64,000 nucleotides of DNA. It comes from Pukyongia sp963768085 (GTDB lineage: Bacteria > Bacteroidota > Bacteroidia > Flavobacteriales > Flavobacteriaceae). The notes under the pieces were generated by a model. It made no database searches and was not told the DNA's origin. It was given only the letters and a program-made list of their open reading frames with translations. This document shows, piece by piece, positions 1 to 9,207 of the stretch; position 1 is the stretch's first letter; the number at the start of each line of letters is the position of its first letter. The position numbers and the translations under genes were made by a program. The DNA is taken from the NCBI GenBank assembly GCA_963768085.1, contig CAVYGO010000002.1, positions 372,001 to 436,000 of the forward strand. The letters run 5' to 3'.

Positions 1-2
1 TG

Positions 3-1019
3 GTGGTGGCTACTTCGGGTAGGTCTTTCTGGATACTTGATAATCTTTCGCTACTATCACAATATGATCAAAACAAGAATTCAGCAAAGCTATATGAGCC
101 GGAATCGATCTTCTATGGAAACTGGGGTAGTTCGTTAAGCGGGAACAACGACAACTTTACTGGGATGCAGGATTTTGTGGGAATTAATCCGGCCAATGGT
201 GTGGAATTGTACTACTACCTCCCTGAAATTCCGGAGGAATCGGAACTTACTATGACCGTCACTGACGCTAGCGGAAAAGTGATCAACAGCTATAGTTCAA
301 AAAAAGATGAAAATTTCATTCCACATAATGGCGGGAGTGCTCCTCGCGCTCCAACATTATCATATAAAAAAGGCCTGAATCGCTTTGTGTGGAATATGCG
401 CCATGAGATAGTGGCCGGAGTACCGGGTGTTTATATTGAAGCCGGGTTCAGAGGTCATAAGGTCATTCCGGGAACTTATACTTTTACTTTTAATTACAAT
501 AGCCAAACCCTTACAAAACAAGCTGTTATAAATCCAAACCCTAAATATAACGTCTCCCCTTCCGCGTATCAGGAATACGATACTTTTATGAGTGAAATAG
601 AGGCTAATGTTACCGAAATGCATGACATGGTCAATTTATTGAAAAAGGCCGAAACGGAAATTACCAATCTTTTAAAAGAATTCAAAAAGGAGGGCAAACA
701 CACCAACATTGTTTCGGAAGGAGAAGTCCTGGTGAAAGAATTGAAAAGTTGGGATGAGGATATGGTTCAACGTAAATCGAAGGCTTATGATGATGTGGAA
801 AATTTCGAGAATAAATTCACCGCGGAGTATTTATTCCTTATGAATCAGACTGACAGTAGTCTCCCGAGGGTAAATCAATCCAATAAGGATCGTAAAACTG
901 AACTTGATTCCCAATGGAAGGCATTACGAGCTACCGGAAGTTCTTTCCTGAAAACAAAACTCCCAGATTATAATAAAAAGTTATGGGATACGGGATATGG
1001 AGCGATAAGCCTGGAATAG
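3..1019 (+). CDS. BNR-repeat/VPS10-like exoprotein, C-terminal part (5' end outside window)
   Basis: This is the last 338 codons of a gene that enters from the left edge; the apparent GTG start is internal. The fragment opens with VATSGRSFWILDNLS, which matches the end of the beta-propeller in three other large proteins here (for example TFGRGFYVMDDYSALR in the 4974-8249 protein). It then continues through the family's C-terminal beta domain, with the signature KGLNRFVWNMR, and a helical tail rich in Glu and Lys. Full-length relatives in this window are 1030-1091 residues, so about two thirds of the protein is missing. By analogy it is secreted and built from Asp-box propeller blades; the substrate is unknown. 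A remnant on the opposite strand overlaps its last 52 bases. Confidence 0.8.
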   Translation: MVATSGRSFWILDNLSLLSQYDQNKNSAKLYEPESIFYGNWGSSLSGNNDNFTGMQDFVGINPANGVELYYYLPEIPEESELTMTVTDASGKVINSYSSKKDENFIPHNGGSAPRAPTLSYKKGLNRFVWNMRHEIVAGVPGVYIEAGFRGHKVIPGTYTFTFNYNSQTLTKQAVINPNPKYNVSPSAYQEYDTFMSEIEANVTEMHDMVNLLKKAETEITNLLKEFKKEGKHTNIVSEGEVLVKELKSWDEDMVQRKSKAYDDVENFENKFTAEYLFLMNQTDSSLPRVNQSNKDRKTELDSQWKALRATGSSFLKTKLPDYNKKLWDTGYGAISLE

Positions 1020-1303
1020 AATGGATTGGCTGCTGCGTTAAGCGACTTACATTTTATAAAAGCAAGTTGAAACTCCGTCTCTGTATCGTTTACCTCTCTG
1101 GCATATGCAAATCCTTCCCTTAAATATCTCCTGAACATTGTGGAGTCTTTCTGCAGGGAATAGTTGGTTATAGCCTTGTAGGCATCGTACTTAGCTTTAC
1201 TATCTTCGGAAGATATTATCACCTGTTTAAGACTATCTACATTTTGCCCGTAAAATTGCGCAGATATAAGAAATAGCGCTGCATAAAAGATCAACTTTGC
1301 CAT
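968..1303 (-). pseudogene. Truncated N-terminus of a secreted TPR-type (sensor-like) protein
   Basis: A 111-codon minus-strand frame begins with a good signal peptide (MAKLIFYAALFLISAQFYGQ) followed by DSLKQVIISSEDSKAKYDAYKAI and a helix-pair-like stretch (YSLQKDSTMFRRYLREGFAYA). This is the usual start of flavobacterial TPR-containing histidine kinases and LuxR-type regulators, which are normally 500-700 residues long. The helical pattern stops near residue 90, and the last 17 codons lie inside the 3' end of the convergent BNR gene. I infer a 3'-deleted remnant left by a rearrangement. A genuine short exported protein is possible but less likely. Confidence 0.45.
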
Positions 1304-1484
1304 GGAATATTCTTGTGGCTAATTTATGATTCTTTCGTTGTTCAATCAAAGAATTGTATTCAGGAATTTGTCCTTCAGTTACTTAAGATCACAACAGCTA
1401 TCAATGTTTATATCTTTCGCTTAAACCTGACCCTGATCATTGCGCTACAAATCATGCTGACATATCTTGATGCGTTAATCAATA

Positions 1485-1979
1485 ATGTACTATGCAATGG
1501 TAACTGCAATATCTAACATCAGAATTGCGGACCTGCCAAAACGTACGTTGGCATATGTCCGTAACGTAGGCCCATACATGGGTGATACCGAACTTTTTGG
1601 CCGACTTTTCAATCAGGTAATGGAATGGGCTGCGCCCAAAGGCCACATGACCGAGAAGACTGAAGCGATCAGTGTCTACCACGACGATCCTTATATCGTA
1701 CCGATAGAACAACAACGTATAAGTGTTGGTTTTACTGTTCCGGAAGGAACCAGGGTAACCGACAAAATAAGGATCATGGAAATCCCCGCCGGAAAATATG
1801 TGGTTGGATCGTACGAACTACTTCCGCACGAATATGGCGATGCATGGATGGAGGTTCATAACTTCATTAGATCCGAAGCTATAGAAACCACAGATCTCAA
1901 CTTCGAATTATATAAGAACGATCCGGAAACACATCCGGAAGGCAGACATATGGTCGATATCTGCATTCGAATGAAATAG
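1485..1979 (+). CDS. GyrI-like small-molecule-binding domain protein
   Basis: The 164-residue protein matches the GyrI/SbmC-like effector-binding fold. It opens with the family's first strand (IRIADLPKRTLAYVRNVGPY), has the central ISVGFTVPEGTRV and the IMEIPAGKYVVGSYELLP core, and closes with a C-terminal DICIRMK strand. This domain is usually the C-terminal half of AraC- or MerR-type activators. Here it stands alone with no helix-turn-helix upstream, so it may be a free-standing ligand-binding protein or the surviving half of a regulator. An in-frame ATG at 1497 is an alternative start that begins directly before the first strand. A TATCTTTC sequence at 1411-1418 could be a weak -7 element. 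Confidence 0.7.
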   Translation: MYYAMVTAISNIRIADLPKRTLAYVRNVGPYMGDTELFGRLFNQVMEWAAPKGHMTEKTEAISVYHDDPYIVPIEQQRISVGFTVPEGTRVTDKIRIMEIPAGKYVVGSYELLPHEYGDAWMEVHNFIRSEAIETTDLNFELYKNDPETHPEGRHMVDICIRMK

Positions 1980-2102
1980 CATACAAGAACAGGTAACTGA
2001 TTTACGGCACGATAGGATAGCTGGCTTTACTAATACAGTTCTATGAATCATCATAGCTACATCGGTATGTCGTTATGTTTTTTTGAAATAAAATTGAAAG
2101 CT

Positions 2103-3263
2103 ATGTACAAATCAAAACTTTTACTATTCGGATTGCCAATACTACTACTGCTACTTTTAAGCACGCAATGCAGTAAGGAAGATGTGCCACCTATAGTACC
2201 CGAAAACGGTTATTCGTGGCCCAACAATACCAGAACCTTCTGGCCCACCGAGGGGTGGGTAACAGCTCCTATGGAGGAGCACCAGATCGATCCTGCGAAA
2301 ATGAATACGGCCGATCAGTTTGCTAAAAATGACAACCTGGCCAAGGCATTGCTGGTGGTTAAGGATGGTTACCTGGTCTTTGAGAACTATTATCATGGCG
2401 GGAATGCAGAACAGAGTTCCAACCTTTGGTCAGTGACCAAAAGTGTTAGTTCTGCGCTTATTGGAATTGTCAAGGACGATCGAGAAATTTCCTCAACAAA
2501 TCAGTTCATGACCGATTTCATGCCGCAGTACCCGGACTTTGATGGTATCACATTACATCATGCGCTTACACAAAAAACCGGTTTGGATTGGGATGAGGAA
2601 GGACCACGATGGGTGGAATGGATATTTTCCGATGACTGGGTGCAGGAAGCCCTTGACCGGGGATTTAATTTCCGGCCGGGAACACGATGGAAATACAGCT
2701 CAGCTAATTCGCATTTCCTGACTTCCTTAGTCTTTTACCATACGGGAGAATCTCCCGGTACGCTGGCCAAAGAACGCTTGTTCGAACCTATGGGAATAGA
2801 GTTCAACCCATATACAGAGCCTTTTGATTACATCGACTGGAATCAGTTTAGAGAACCCTTGCATCAAACCTGGAGACGTGATAATCACGATATTGAATGT
2901 GCAGGCTTCGGTCTCTATCTCACAGCCCGGGACATGGCTAAATTCGGATATCTCTATCTGAATCGAGGACGATGGGACAACGAACAACTGATTTCAGAAA
3001 GATGGGTATTGGATTCAACAAAAGAACATGAAACCGATATATACGGAAGATACAGTTATGGATACCAATGGTACATCACCCTGGTAGACGGGCACCCGGC
3101 ATTTTTAGCCAGTGGATGGGGAGGACAGATCATTGGGGTTGTGCCCGCACTGGACCTGGTAGTCGTATTGAAGTATGAAGCCAAATATCCTCAACATCCC
3201 GTTCCGGGAACCAGTCACGACGATATGGGTCTGTTCGACCTGGTAGTACAGGCCGTGAAATGA
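2103..3263 (+). CDS. Lipoprotein serine hydrolase (class C beta-lactamase / 6-aminohexanoate hydrolase-like)
   Basis: I place the start at 2103 because MYKSKLLLFG begins a lipoprotein signal peptide with the lipobox LSTQC (Cys23); the longer frame from 2043 adds 20 unlikely residues. The 386-residue protein has the penicillin-recognising hydrolase core: Ser110-Val-Thr-Lys113 (SxxK nucleophile motif), Tyr198 in WKYSSAN, and the TGLDW segment that follows the first helix bundle. The late GWGGQIIGVVP stretch lies where the family's third motif is expected. It probably sits on the periplasmic or outer-membrane face and hydrolyses an ester or amide. The substrate cannot be read from sequence. It is not obviously a true beta-lactamase. 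Confidence 0.8.
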   Translation: MYKSKLLLFGLPILLLLLLSTQCSKEDVPPIVPENGYSWPNNTRTFWPTEGWVTAPMEEHQIDPAKMNTADQFAKNDNLAKALLVVKDGYLVFENYYHGGNAEQSSNLWSVTKSVSSALIGIVKDDREISSTNQFMTDFMPQYPDFDGITLHHALTQKTGLDWDEEGPRWVEWIFSDDWVQEALDRGFNFRPGTRWKYSSANSHFLTSLVFYHTGESPGTLAKERLFEPMGIEFNPYTEPFDYIDWNQFREPLHQTWRRDNHDIECAGFGLYLTARDMAKFGYLYLNRGRWDNEQLISERWVLDSTKEHETDIYGRYSYGYQWYITLVDGHPAFLASGWGGQIIGVVPALDLVVVLKYEAKYPQHPVPGTSHDDMGLFDLVVQAVK

Positions 3264-3284
3264 CAGATTGTTAACTGAGAGAAA

Positions 3285-3317
3285 AAAACTCTGAAGCAGG
3301 TAATGCTTCAGAGTTTT
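3285..3317. terminator. Bidirectional intrinsic terminator
   Basis: A 12-bp perfect stem (AACTCTGAAGCA with TGCTTCAGAGTT, loop GGTAA) is flanked by A-runs on the left and T-runs on the right. It sits between convergent genes ending at 3263 and 3324 and should serve both. Confidence 0.85.
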
Positions 3318-3323
3318 CTGTTT

Positions 3324-4211
3324 TTATTGACACAGTGACTCCATGGTATCTTCGATATCCCCCGGAGTACTCATTATTTTCATAAAGGTTCCCATAGTGA
3401 GATCCGGCCAGTGCAGTGCGATTCTGTATTTTCCATGCAAGATGGTTGCCTGATTACCTTGTAAGATAATTTCATAAGGTAATGCTGCTACGTGTGCTTC
3501 ACCAATTTTAGGTAAAAAATAGGCCTCACCATCTTCCCCGGACTGCAGCCCAACACCAAACACAGCAACTTTCGACGATTTATATACTAGTTTATAAACC
3601 ATTTTAGTATTGCCTTTCTTTGCTTTTAAGTTAGTCTCAATGGTTGCCAGACCTTCTTCAAAAGAAGAAAATTCTTTTAACTCTATCGGGTCGGTAAAAT
3701 AAGGCATCATTATCTTGTAATGATACTTTTTAAGCTTATCGGCAGCCACTGATCCACCAAAGGGGGTAAAATCATTACCTACTCTAGAAAGAGCAGCCCT
3801 TAGATCTGAACTAAACCCAGTAAAAGTAGATTTATAGCTGTTATAATGATCACCTAAGTACGCGCGTAAAATATAATCAGGATTGGTATAAGACATGACT
3901 ACTTTATCACCATCTTTTACTAAGCCAATTTTGTAAATAGCGGCCAGGGCACCTCTGTCCTTAACTTTGATCACTGTGTTTTTCAGATCTGAACGTGTGA
4001 ATGTGATCACTTTCAGATTACCTTTATTTGAAGGATTATATGCCCCCAGAATAGTGAAAGAATTATCTTTCAGGGTAGCGATGATCTTGTCGGAAGCTTG
4101 CTGAATAGTTTCCGGGGTTTCCCCTATTTTTATATAGGGTGAAATCTCTTGTCCAATTACTTGTGAACCAAATGCAATCAGGGTCACGATGCAAAAAAAT
4201 ATGTTTCTCAT
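3324..4211 (-). CDS. Secreted protein of unknown function
   Basis: The 295-residue protein starts with a clear signal peptide (MRNIFFCIVTLIAFGSQVIGQ). The mature part has two related-looking halves: an N-terminal segment with ETIQQASDKIIATLKDNSFTILGAYNP, and a C-terminal segment with EEGLATIETNLKAK and LPYEIILQGNQATILHGKYR. The pattern of a helix packed on strands and the 'long helix then FTILGAY' arrangement recalls DUF302-like folds, but I cannot assign a family confidently. The conserved-looking C-terminus (HWPDLTMGTFMKIMSTPGD) suggests a defined role. It is monocistronic: a terminator lies 3' of it and about 216 bases without an evident gene lie upstream. Confidence 0.6.
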   Translation of the reverse strand: MRNIFFCIVTLIAFGSQVIGQEISPYIKIGETPETIQQASDKIIATLKDNSFTILGAYNPSNKGNLKVITFTRSDLKNTVIKVKDRGALAAIYKIGLVKDGDKVVMSYTNPDYILRAYLGDHYNSYKSTFTGFSSDLRAALSRVGNDFTPFGGSVAADKLKKYHYKIMMPYFTDPIELKEFSSFEEGLATIETNLKAKKGNTKMVYKLVYKSSKVAVFGVGLQSGEDGEAYFLPKIGEAHVAALPYEIILQGNQATILHGKYRIALHWPDLTMGTFMKIMSTPGDIEDTMESLCQ

Positions 4212-4376
4212 AACTTGATCTTATTTTAAAAATCATTCAAAAGTAGCCATGGGTGGAGTCTTTAAAAATGACCATAGTCATAGATAGAATTTTCAAGAAA
4301 AATAGTGGGTTTCAGTCTTTATTCATAATGATCACTACTTGATTGTTATTCTGGAATGAGAGAGAATACTACCCAT

Positions 4377-4407
4377 AAAAAAACCACACTGTGAGCGTGG
4401 TTTTTTT
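4377..4407. terminator. Intrinsic terminator
   Basis: Seven A residues plus CCAC, a 9-base loop, and GTGG plus seven T residues form a hairpin that can act in both orientations. It follows the M16 remnant on the minus strand, suggesting that this remnant was once the end of a transcription unit. Confidence 0.75.
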
Positions 4408-4427
4408 AAATAATATTTTTTTATATC

Positions 4428-4709
4428 CTAGTCTATTATCTTCTTTTCCGGCTTGGGTACATGACTTAATTGATTCCCATCAGCATCTATATCAATAATA
4501 GCATCAAATCCAAGATCTTTTAATTTGTCGATGACCTTGACCTTATCCCCTACCATAAACCAGTTTACGGCCTCCGGATCGACTACTTCCTTACTCACCT
4601 TAGTTAGGTCGCCCAATGTAAGATTACGAACGTTATCGTCATAGGTTTGATAATAATCATCCGGCAGGTCATATTTTACCAAATCATTCAGGGAAATACG
4701 AACTTTTCA
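4428..4709 (-). pseudogene. M16 (insulinase-like) metallopeptidase C-terminal remnant
   Basis: Only about 92 codons remain. The frame reads back from a TGA at 4707-4709 through VRISLNDLVKYDLPDDYY, then DNVRNLTLGDLTKVSKEVVD and NWFMVGDKVKVIDKLKDLGF. This order (aromatic-rich DDYYQTY helix, 'NLTLGDL' linker, 'PEAVNWFMVGD' strand) is the typical end of M16B peptidases, which are 400-900 residues long. There is no ATG; the best open start is TTG at 4682. The zinc-binding HxxEH domain is absent. A terminator still follows at 4377-4407. I infer a deletion remnant. Confidence 0.7.
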
Positions 4710-4919
4710 TAATTGATATTTATTTCCTCTGCTGAGAATTTGAAAGATTGAGCAAAAGTGAATTGCATCGCAAAAAGATGAATGCGAGGTTCCAGAATGT
4801 TTTTATTTTTATTGGTATTAGTTTTATAACAGCTAATTCGTTAAGAATATTGAAGTTACAATTTTATTTTAAACCAGATGGAGAAGTAATTCCTACAAAA
4901 TAATTTAGTACCATGAAAC
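4710..4919. other. Non-coding stretch between the M16 remnant and the terminator of the large exoprotein gene
   Basis: AT-rich sequence without a convincing ORF on either strand. It probably represents decayed M16 gene sequence plus spacer. No repeat boundaries or insertion-sequence ends were seen. Confidence 0.4.
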
Positions 4920-4950
4920 AAAACGTTCCGCTTTTCAGACGGAACGTTTT
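4920..4950 (-). terminator. Intrinsic terminator of the 4974-8249 gene
   Basis: A perfect 10-bp stem (AAACGTTCCG with CGGAACGTTT) and a 9-base loop lie 24 bases past the stop codon on the minus strand. The A-run at 4915-4923 becomes the U-tract of the transcript. Confidence 0.85.
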
Positions 4951-4973
4951 AATAAAAATATGCGGTACCTATG

Positions 4974-7900
4974 CTACTGCTTTGTACCCCGTCCCGGTGT
5001 ATATGGCATACCGGCTTGTTTCATGGAATCTTCCAACTGTTTCATATCACCTTCAATTAGTACTTCCAGTCGCTGCATGATTCCTTCCAGTTCAGATTTA
5101 GCGATGTTATAGCTATCCCTGTGTGTACCGGTTATTCCTGAGGTAGTATACTTCTGCTCATAGCTTATCGTACCCAGTCTATTGGCCGGGGATTGAGGTT
5201 GATCCATATCAAGGGCCCGCTTCACCGGATCCCCGTACAAGGCTGCATTGATATCCCTAAGCTGATCCTCGATGGATTTAACCTGCTTCAGCAGGCCACC
5301 CAGAGGTTGCTCTGATCGTTTTAAAGCAGACTGTATAAATTTCAACTTCTCGTTCATTTCCCCTATTTTATTTTGCATCTCACCTACCCTCGATTCCAAT
5401 TGCATGATCTGCCGTTGGAAGGCCACCTTCTCCGCCCGGTTTTCAGCCGGCATTACTGTATTGTCAAGTGCTTTCACAATGAAGTTTTGCGGCGCTACCA
5501 AGGTTGTGAACTCTCCATCACGTTCTAGTTGCATGTCCACGGTATACGTCCCCGGTTCCACCAATGTACCTTCGTCTTTAGGCATCCACGGATTATAAAA
5601 CGATGGAGTGTAAAAACTAATTGGATCCTGAAGTGTATATCGCAAATTCCAGTGGAAGCGCTGAATCCCTCTGGCTGGTTTCTGAAATTCTTTCTTCACA
5701 ACCTGCCCTTTGGCATTACGAATCGTAAAAACCAACTGTGGTTCGGCTTCCTCTCGCTCGGCCTTAAGCTCATCATAGGTAGGATAGCGCACATCTTTCT
5801 TCTCTTCTATTAGTTTCTGCTCCTTTTTCTTACGCGTATCTTTTAGCGACTTATAATCATCTCCGTAATAATAGGTGATCAATGCTTCGGGTCCCAGGTT
5901 AGCCGCTGTATAAAAGTTATCTCCTTGAAATGCTTTTCCGGGTAATCCCAGTGGTGAGCTTTGTTCCCATGTTAAGGCATCACGTATAGGATAGATCCTG
6001 GCGTTTTCGACAGGAACGTTATTTTCAATGGAACGCAAAGCGGAATAATCATCCATTACATAGAAACCTCTTCCGAAGGTACCCAGTACAAGATCACTTT
6101 CACGTTCCTGGATAGCAATATCACGGACTGCAATGGTAGGCAATCCGGCCGCTAGTTCCTTCCATCTTTTACCTCCGTTTGGTGAAAAGAATGCTCCGAA
6201 TTCAGTTCCACAGAATAATAGATCCTTATCTACCGGGTCCTCCTCTATCGCATACACACTTCCACGTTCCGGCAGATTTCCACTAATTTTCGACCATGAA
6301 TTTCCTTTATTCACCGACTTAAATATATAAGGCTTGAAGTCGCCATATTTATGGTGATTGAAGGCTACATACATGACATTCGCATCATGTCGGGACAAAT
6401 AAACACTATTTACATAGGATCTGTTGGGTGCTCCGGGGATATTGTCGATCTTTCTCCATGTTTGTCCCCCATTCTCACTGATATGAACAAGGCCATCATC
6501 CGTACCTACAGCGAGCAGGCTTGGATCGATTGGAGATTCAAACAGCGCCACAATACTTCCGTATAAGGAAGTAGAGCCATTCTTCATAACCGCATCTATA
6601 CTCAATACACGGTCGAATACTTTCAGTTTGTTACGATCCAATTGTCGTGAAAGATCATCGCTTATAACTTCCCAACTATTTCCATAGTCATTCGACCGAA
6701 ATAACTTATCAGCGGCGAAATAAAGTCGGCCAGGCGCATGACGGCTAACCACCAATGGCGCGTCCCAATTAAAATTATAGGCATCCTCCCCTTTTCTTTC
6801 TTTGGGTTGGATACCCACGATCTCCCCACTTTTTCTGTCAAAGCGAACCAGGAATCCGTACTGCGATTGGGCATATACTATATCCGGATTATTTGGATCT
6901 ACCTGCGATTCGAAACCATCACCTCCGTTGGTGATGAACCAATCGAAGTTAGTGATCCCATGATTGGTGAGCACCCTGGATGGCCCGCCAATGCTAAAGT
7001 TATCCTGTGTTCCACCATAGATATTATAAAAGGGTTTATCGTTATCGACCGCTACTTTGTAGAACTGCGTCACCGGTAGGTTCTCCTTGAAGTCCCATTG
7101 CTTTCCCGAATCGAAAGTTTCGTATACCCCTCCATCGCACCCCACGAGCCAGTGAGCCGTATTTTTGGGATTGATCCACATAGAATGATTATCCACATGC
7201 TTGTATGTTTCACCCACTACATTAAAGTTCTTCCCTCCGTCGTGACTTACGGACATCCAGGTGTCCATGGAATACAGCGTATTGGCGTCTACCGGATCTG
7301 CGATAATCTCCTGGTAGTAGTTCCCGCTTGTAGTATGATCTCCTCTTTTCTCCCAACCAGCCCCGCGATTAGTAGTTGCAAAAACACCACCCTTTCCATC
7401 TGCTGCCTCGACAATGGCGTAAACCAGATGTGGATCGGCAGGTGTTACCGCGAGTCCGATACGGCCTAGTTCTACTTCCGGTAAACCGGTATGAATCTTC
7501 GTCCAGGTTTCTCCCCCGTCAGTACTTTTATGTAATCCCGATCCGGGACCACCTCCCACATAAGTGTATACATGCCGTCTCCGTTGAAGCGTAGAGGCAT
7601 ATAAAACATCAGGATCAGCGGGACTCATCACGATATCATTCACTCCGGTATGTTCATCAACAGTTAGTACAGCTTTCCAGTTCTTACCGCCGTCTTCCGA
7701 TTTATATAAACCACGGTCTCCTCCTTTACTCCATAACGGACCGATAGCAGCTACATAAATAACATCCGAATTATCCGGATGGACAATGATCTTACCAATA
7801 TGTTCTGAAGTCTTTAAACCCATATGTTGCCATGAGGCTCCGGCGTCTTCCGATTTATACACACCGTCGCCATAAGATACTGAGCGTTGGTTATTGTTCT

Positions 7901-8249
7901 CACCTGTACCCACCCAGATTACATTGGAATTGTTCGGATCGATGGTTATACAACCAATGGAATACGAGCCCTCATTATCGAATATAGGCGTGAAATCCAC
8001 ACCGGAGTTTATTGTTTTCCATACACCACCGGCAGAAGCAGCCACGTAGTATTCGAAGGGGTTGTCGGGATTTACCGCAATGTCTGAAATGCGCCCTGAA
8101 GTAAGGGCAGGACCCACACAACGCCAGCTTAATCCGCTTATGTTCAGGGTGTCTAGAGCTTGTTTGTCTTCGGACTTCTTTTTCTGAGCTTGTGTGAGAT
8201 TTGTGAAAAGAAATAGTGACAGAATGAGAAGAATTAAATGCTTTTTCAT
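4974..8249 (-). CDS. Large secreted BNR/Asp-box repeat protein (VPS10/sortilin-like glycosyl-hydrolase fold)
   Basis: The 1091-residue protein begins with a signal peptide (MKKHLILLILSLFLFTNLTQAQ). Residues about 30-740 form a multi-blade beta-propeller with many Asp-box repeats of the form S-x-D-x-G-x-x-W (KSEDAGASW, KSEDGGKNW, KSTDGGETW, ISENGGQTW). The shared family signature NIYGGTQDN is present, and the propeller ends in GRGFYVMDDYSAL. A beta domain follows (RGIQRFHWNLRY), then a coiled coil (EKVAFQRQIMQLESRVGEMQ) and a C-terminal helical region. It lacks a T9SS tail, so it is probably periplasmic or surface-linked by another route. The family is common in Bacteroidota; its substrate is not established from sequence. 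It is a paralog of the genes at 3, 13807 and 49432. Confidence 0.85.
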   Translation of the reverse strand: MKKHLILLILSLFLFTNLTQAQKKKSEDKQALDTLNISGLSWRCVGPALTSGRISDIAVNPDNPFEYYVAASAGGVWKTINSGVDFTPIFDNEGSYSIGCITIDPNNSNVIWVGTGENNNQRSVSYGDGVYKSEDAGASWQHMGLKTSEHIGKIIVHPDNSDVIYVAAIGPLWSKGGDRGLYKSEDGGKNWKAVLTVDEHTGVNDIVMSPADPDVLYASTLQRRRHVYTYVGGGPGSGLHKSTDGGETWTKIHTGLPEVELGRIGLAVTPADPHLVYAIVEAADGKGGVFATTNRGAGWEKRGDHTTSGNYYQEIIADPVDANTLYSMDTWMSVSHDGGKNFNVVGETYKHVDNHSMWINPKNTAHWLVGCDGGVYETFDSGKQWDFKENLPVTQFYKVAVDNDKPFYNIYGGTQDNFSIGGPSRVLTNHGITNFDWFITNGGDGFESQVDPNNPDIVYAQSQYGFLVRFDRKSGEIVGIQPKERKGEDAYNFNWDAPLVVSRHAPGRLYFAADKLFRSNDYGNSWEVISDDLSRQLDRNKLKVFDRVLSIDAVMKNGSTSLYGSIVALFESPIDPSLLAVGTDDGLVHISENGGQTWRKIDNIPGAPNRSYVNSVYLSRHDANVMYVAFNHHKYGDFKPYIFKSVNKGNSWSKISGNLPERGSVYAIEEDPVDKDLLFCGTEFGAFFSPNGGKRWKELAAGLPTIAVRDIAIQERESDLVLGTFGRGFYVMDDYSALRSIENNVPVENARIYPIRDALTWEQSSPLGLPGKAFQGDNFYTAANLGPEALITYYYGDDYKSLKDTRKKKEQKLIEEKKDVRYPTYDELKAEREEAEPQLVFTIRNAKGQVVKKEFQKPARGIQRFHWNLRYTLQDPISFYTPSFYNPWMPKDEGTLVEPGTYTVDMQLERDGEFTTLVAPQNFIVKALDNTVMPAENRAEKVAFQRQIMQLESRVGEMQNKIGEMNEKLKFIQSALKRSEQPLGGLLKQVKSIEDQLRDINAALYGDPVKRALDMDQPQSPANRLGTISYEQKYTTSGITGTHRDSYNIAKSELEGIMQRLEVLIEGDMKQLEDSMKQAGMPYTPGRGTKQ

Positions 8250-8452
8250 GTGATTAATATTGGTTGGTAATTATTGTGGAAGCATAAAGATAATGAACAA
8301 TTTCGGACTTGTTATCGATGGTTAACCGATATATTATTGCGTATTGTTTTTGTTTTAGATCGAAGATTATTTAGATGACCTGCACCCATAAAAAATGTCT
8401 TAACCCAGGTTGGGTTGATCAACATAATTCCGAAGTAAATCTAAATGAATTG

Positions 8453-9070
8453 CTAGTCCGGCTTCATAGCTTTTACGTGCGCAAAAACCTTAACACCTTG
8501 AATAACCATTTCAACGGGTGTATCGAGCATTTTTAATCCTTTCACGTCATTAATCTCCCCAAGGGGTGACACTGCCAGGACATTGTATTGTGCCCCATCT
8601 TTATCAATTGCCCTGATATGAATAATATTACCGGTTTTGCTAACCCCTTTCACATCGAGCATGAAGCCTTCATCCGTGATTGCTTTAATATCCATGATCG
8701 TTCCGTCTGTGTTGATTGCTTTTACAGGATAATACTGATCGTCTCCATGAATGATCAACTTAATGGGTAACCGGTTTCCATCCACGAGAGCTTTAACGTT
8801 GAGAACACTGGTGCTGTATGAATCCTGAATTGCCTTCACATCATGAATATTTCCATCTTTATCTAAGGCTTTTATACTTAGTAATTTGACCTGAGGATGA
8901 TAGGCTTTGACATTCCAATATATATCATCTGTGATCTCTGTTTCAGGTTTAATAAGATCGGATTGATTCTTATCCCGAATCTGGGTAAGACCTGTAACGG
9001 AAGTCAATACTAAAAGTGATAAGAATATTAGAAGATTAGTTGGTTTTGCAAGGATCATGACGGTTTTCAT
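8453..9070 (-). CDS. Secreted protein built of short 'VKA..DG' repeats
   Basis: The 205-residue protein has an N-terminal export signal (FLSLLVLTSVTGLTQ). The rest is a chain of short beta-hairpin-like units in which a [VI]-[KR]-[AG] triplet recurs about every 9-14 residues, usually next to a turn containing DG: SIKALDKDGNIHDVKAI, PVKAINTDGTIMDIKAI, MLDVKGVSKTGNIIHIRAI, INDVKGL and HVKAM. The repeats suggest a regular beta solenoid or meander. I do not recognise a functional family. Start at 9070 or at the ATG four codons downstream. It lies between the large exoprotein and a FAD oxidoreductase on the same strand, but gaps of over 130 bases argue against one operon. Confidence 0.6.
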   Translation of the reverse strand: MKTVMILAKPTNLLIFLSLLVLTSVTGLTQIRDKNQSDLIKPETEITDDIYWNVKAYHPQVKLLSIKALDKDGNIHDVKAIQDSYSTSVLNVKALVDGNRLPIKLIIHGDDQYYPVKAINTDGTIMDIKAITDEGFMLDVKGVSKTGNIIHIRAIDKDGAQYNVLAVSPLGEINDVKGLKMLDTPVEMVIQGVKVFAHVKAMKPD

Positions 9071-9207
9071 ATCTTTAATTTTATGGGTTTAAAACTAAAG
9101 AAGATGCACAAGAAATAATATGACTAAAATCATTGATAACCCACGACCATTATCAATTTTTTAGTTTTTTTTCAATTAGAAAACCATTATGATCAAAGCG
9201 GTTGTGC

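Noticed and set aside
1313..1516. 67-codon plus-strand ORF before the GyrI-like gene
   Set aside because: Poor composition, no signal or domain, and overlaps the start of a better-supported gene.
5272..7594. Several 60-124-codon plus-strand ORFs inside the 4974-8249 gene
   Set aside because: Antisense shadows of the long gene with no domain or start signal.
8402..8416. AACCCA/TGGGTT hairpin downstream of the repeat-protein gene
   Set aside because: Six-base stem with the T-run displaced by several bases on the minus strand; support too weak.
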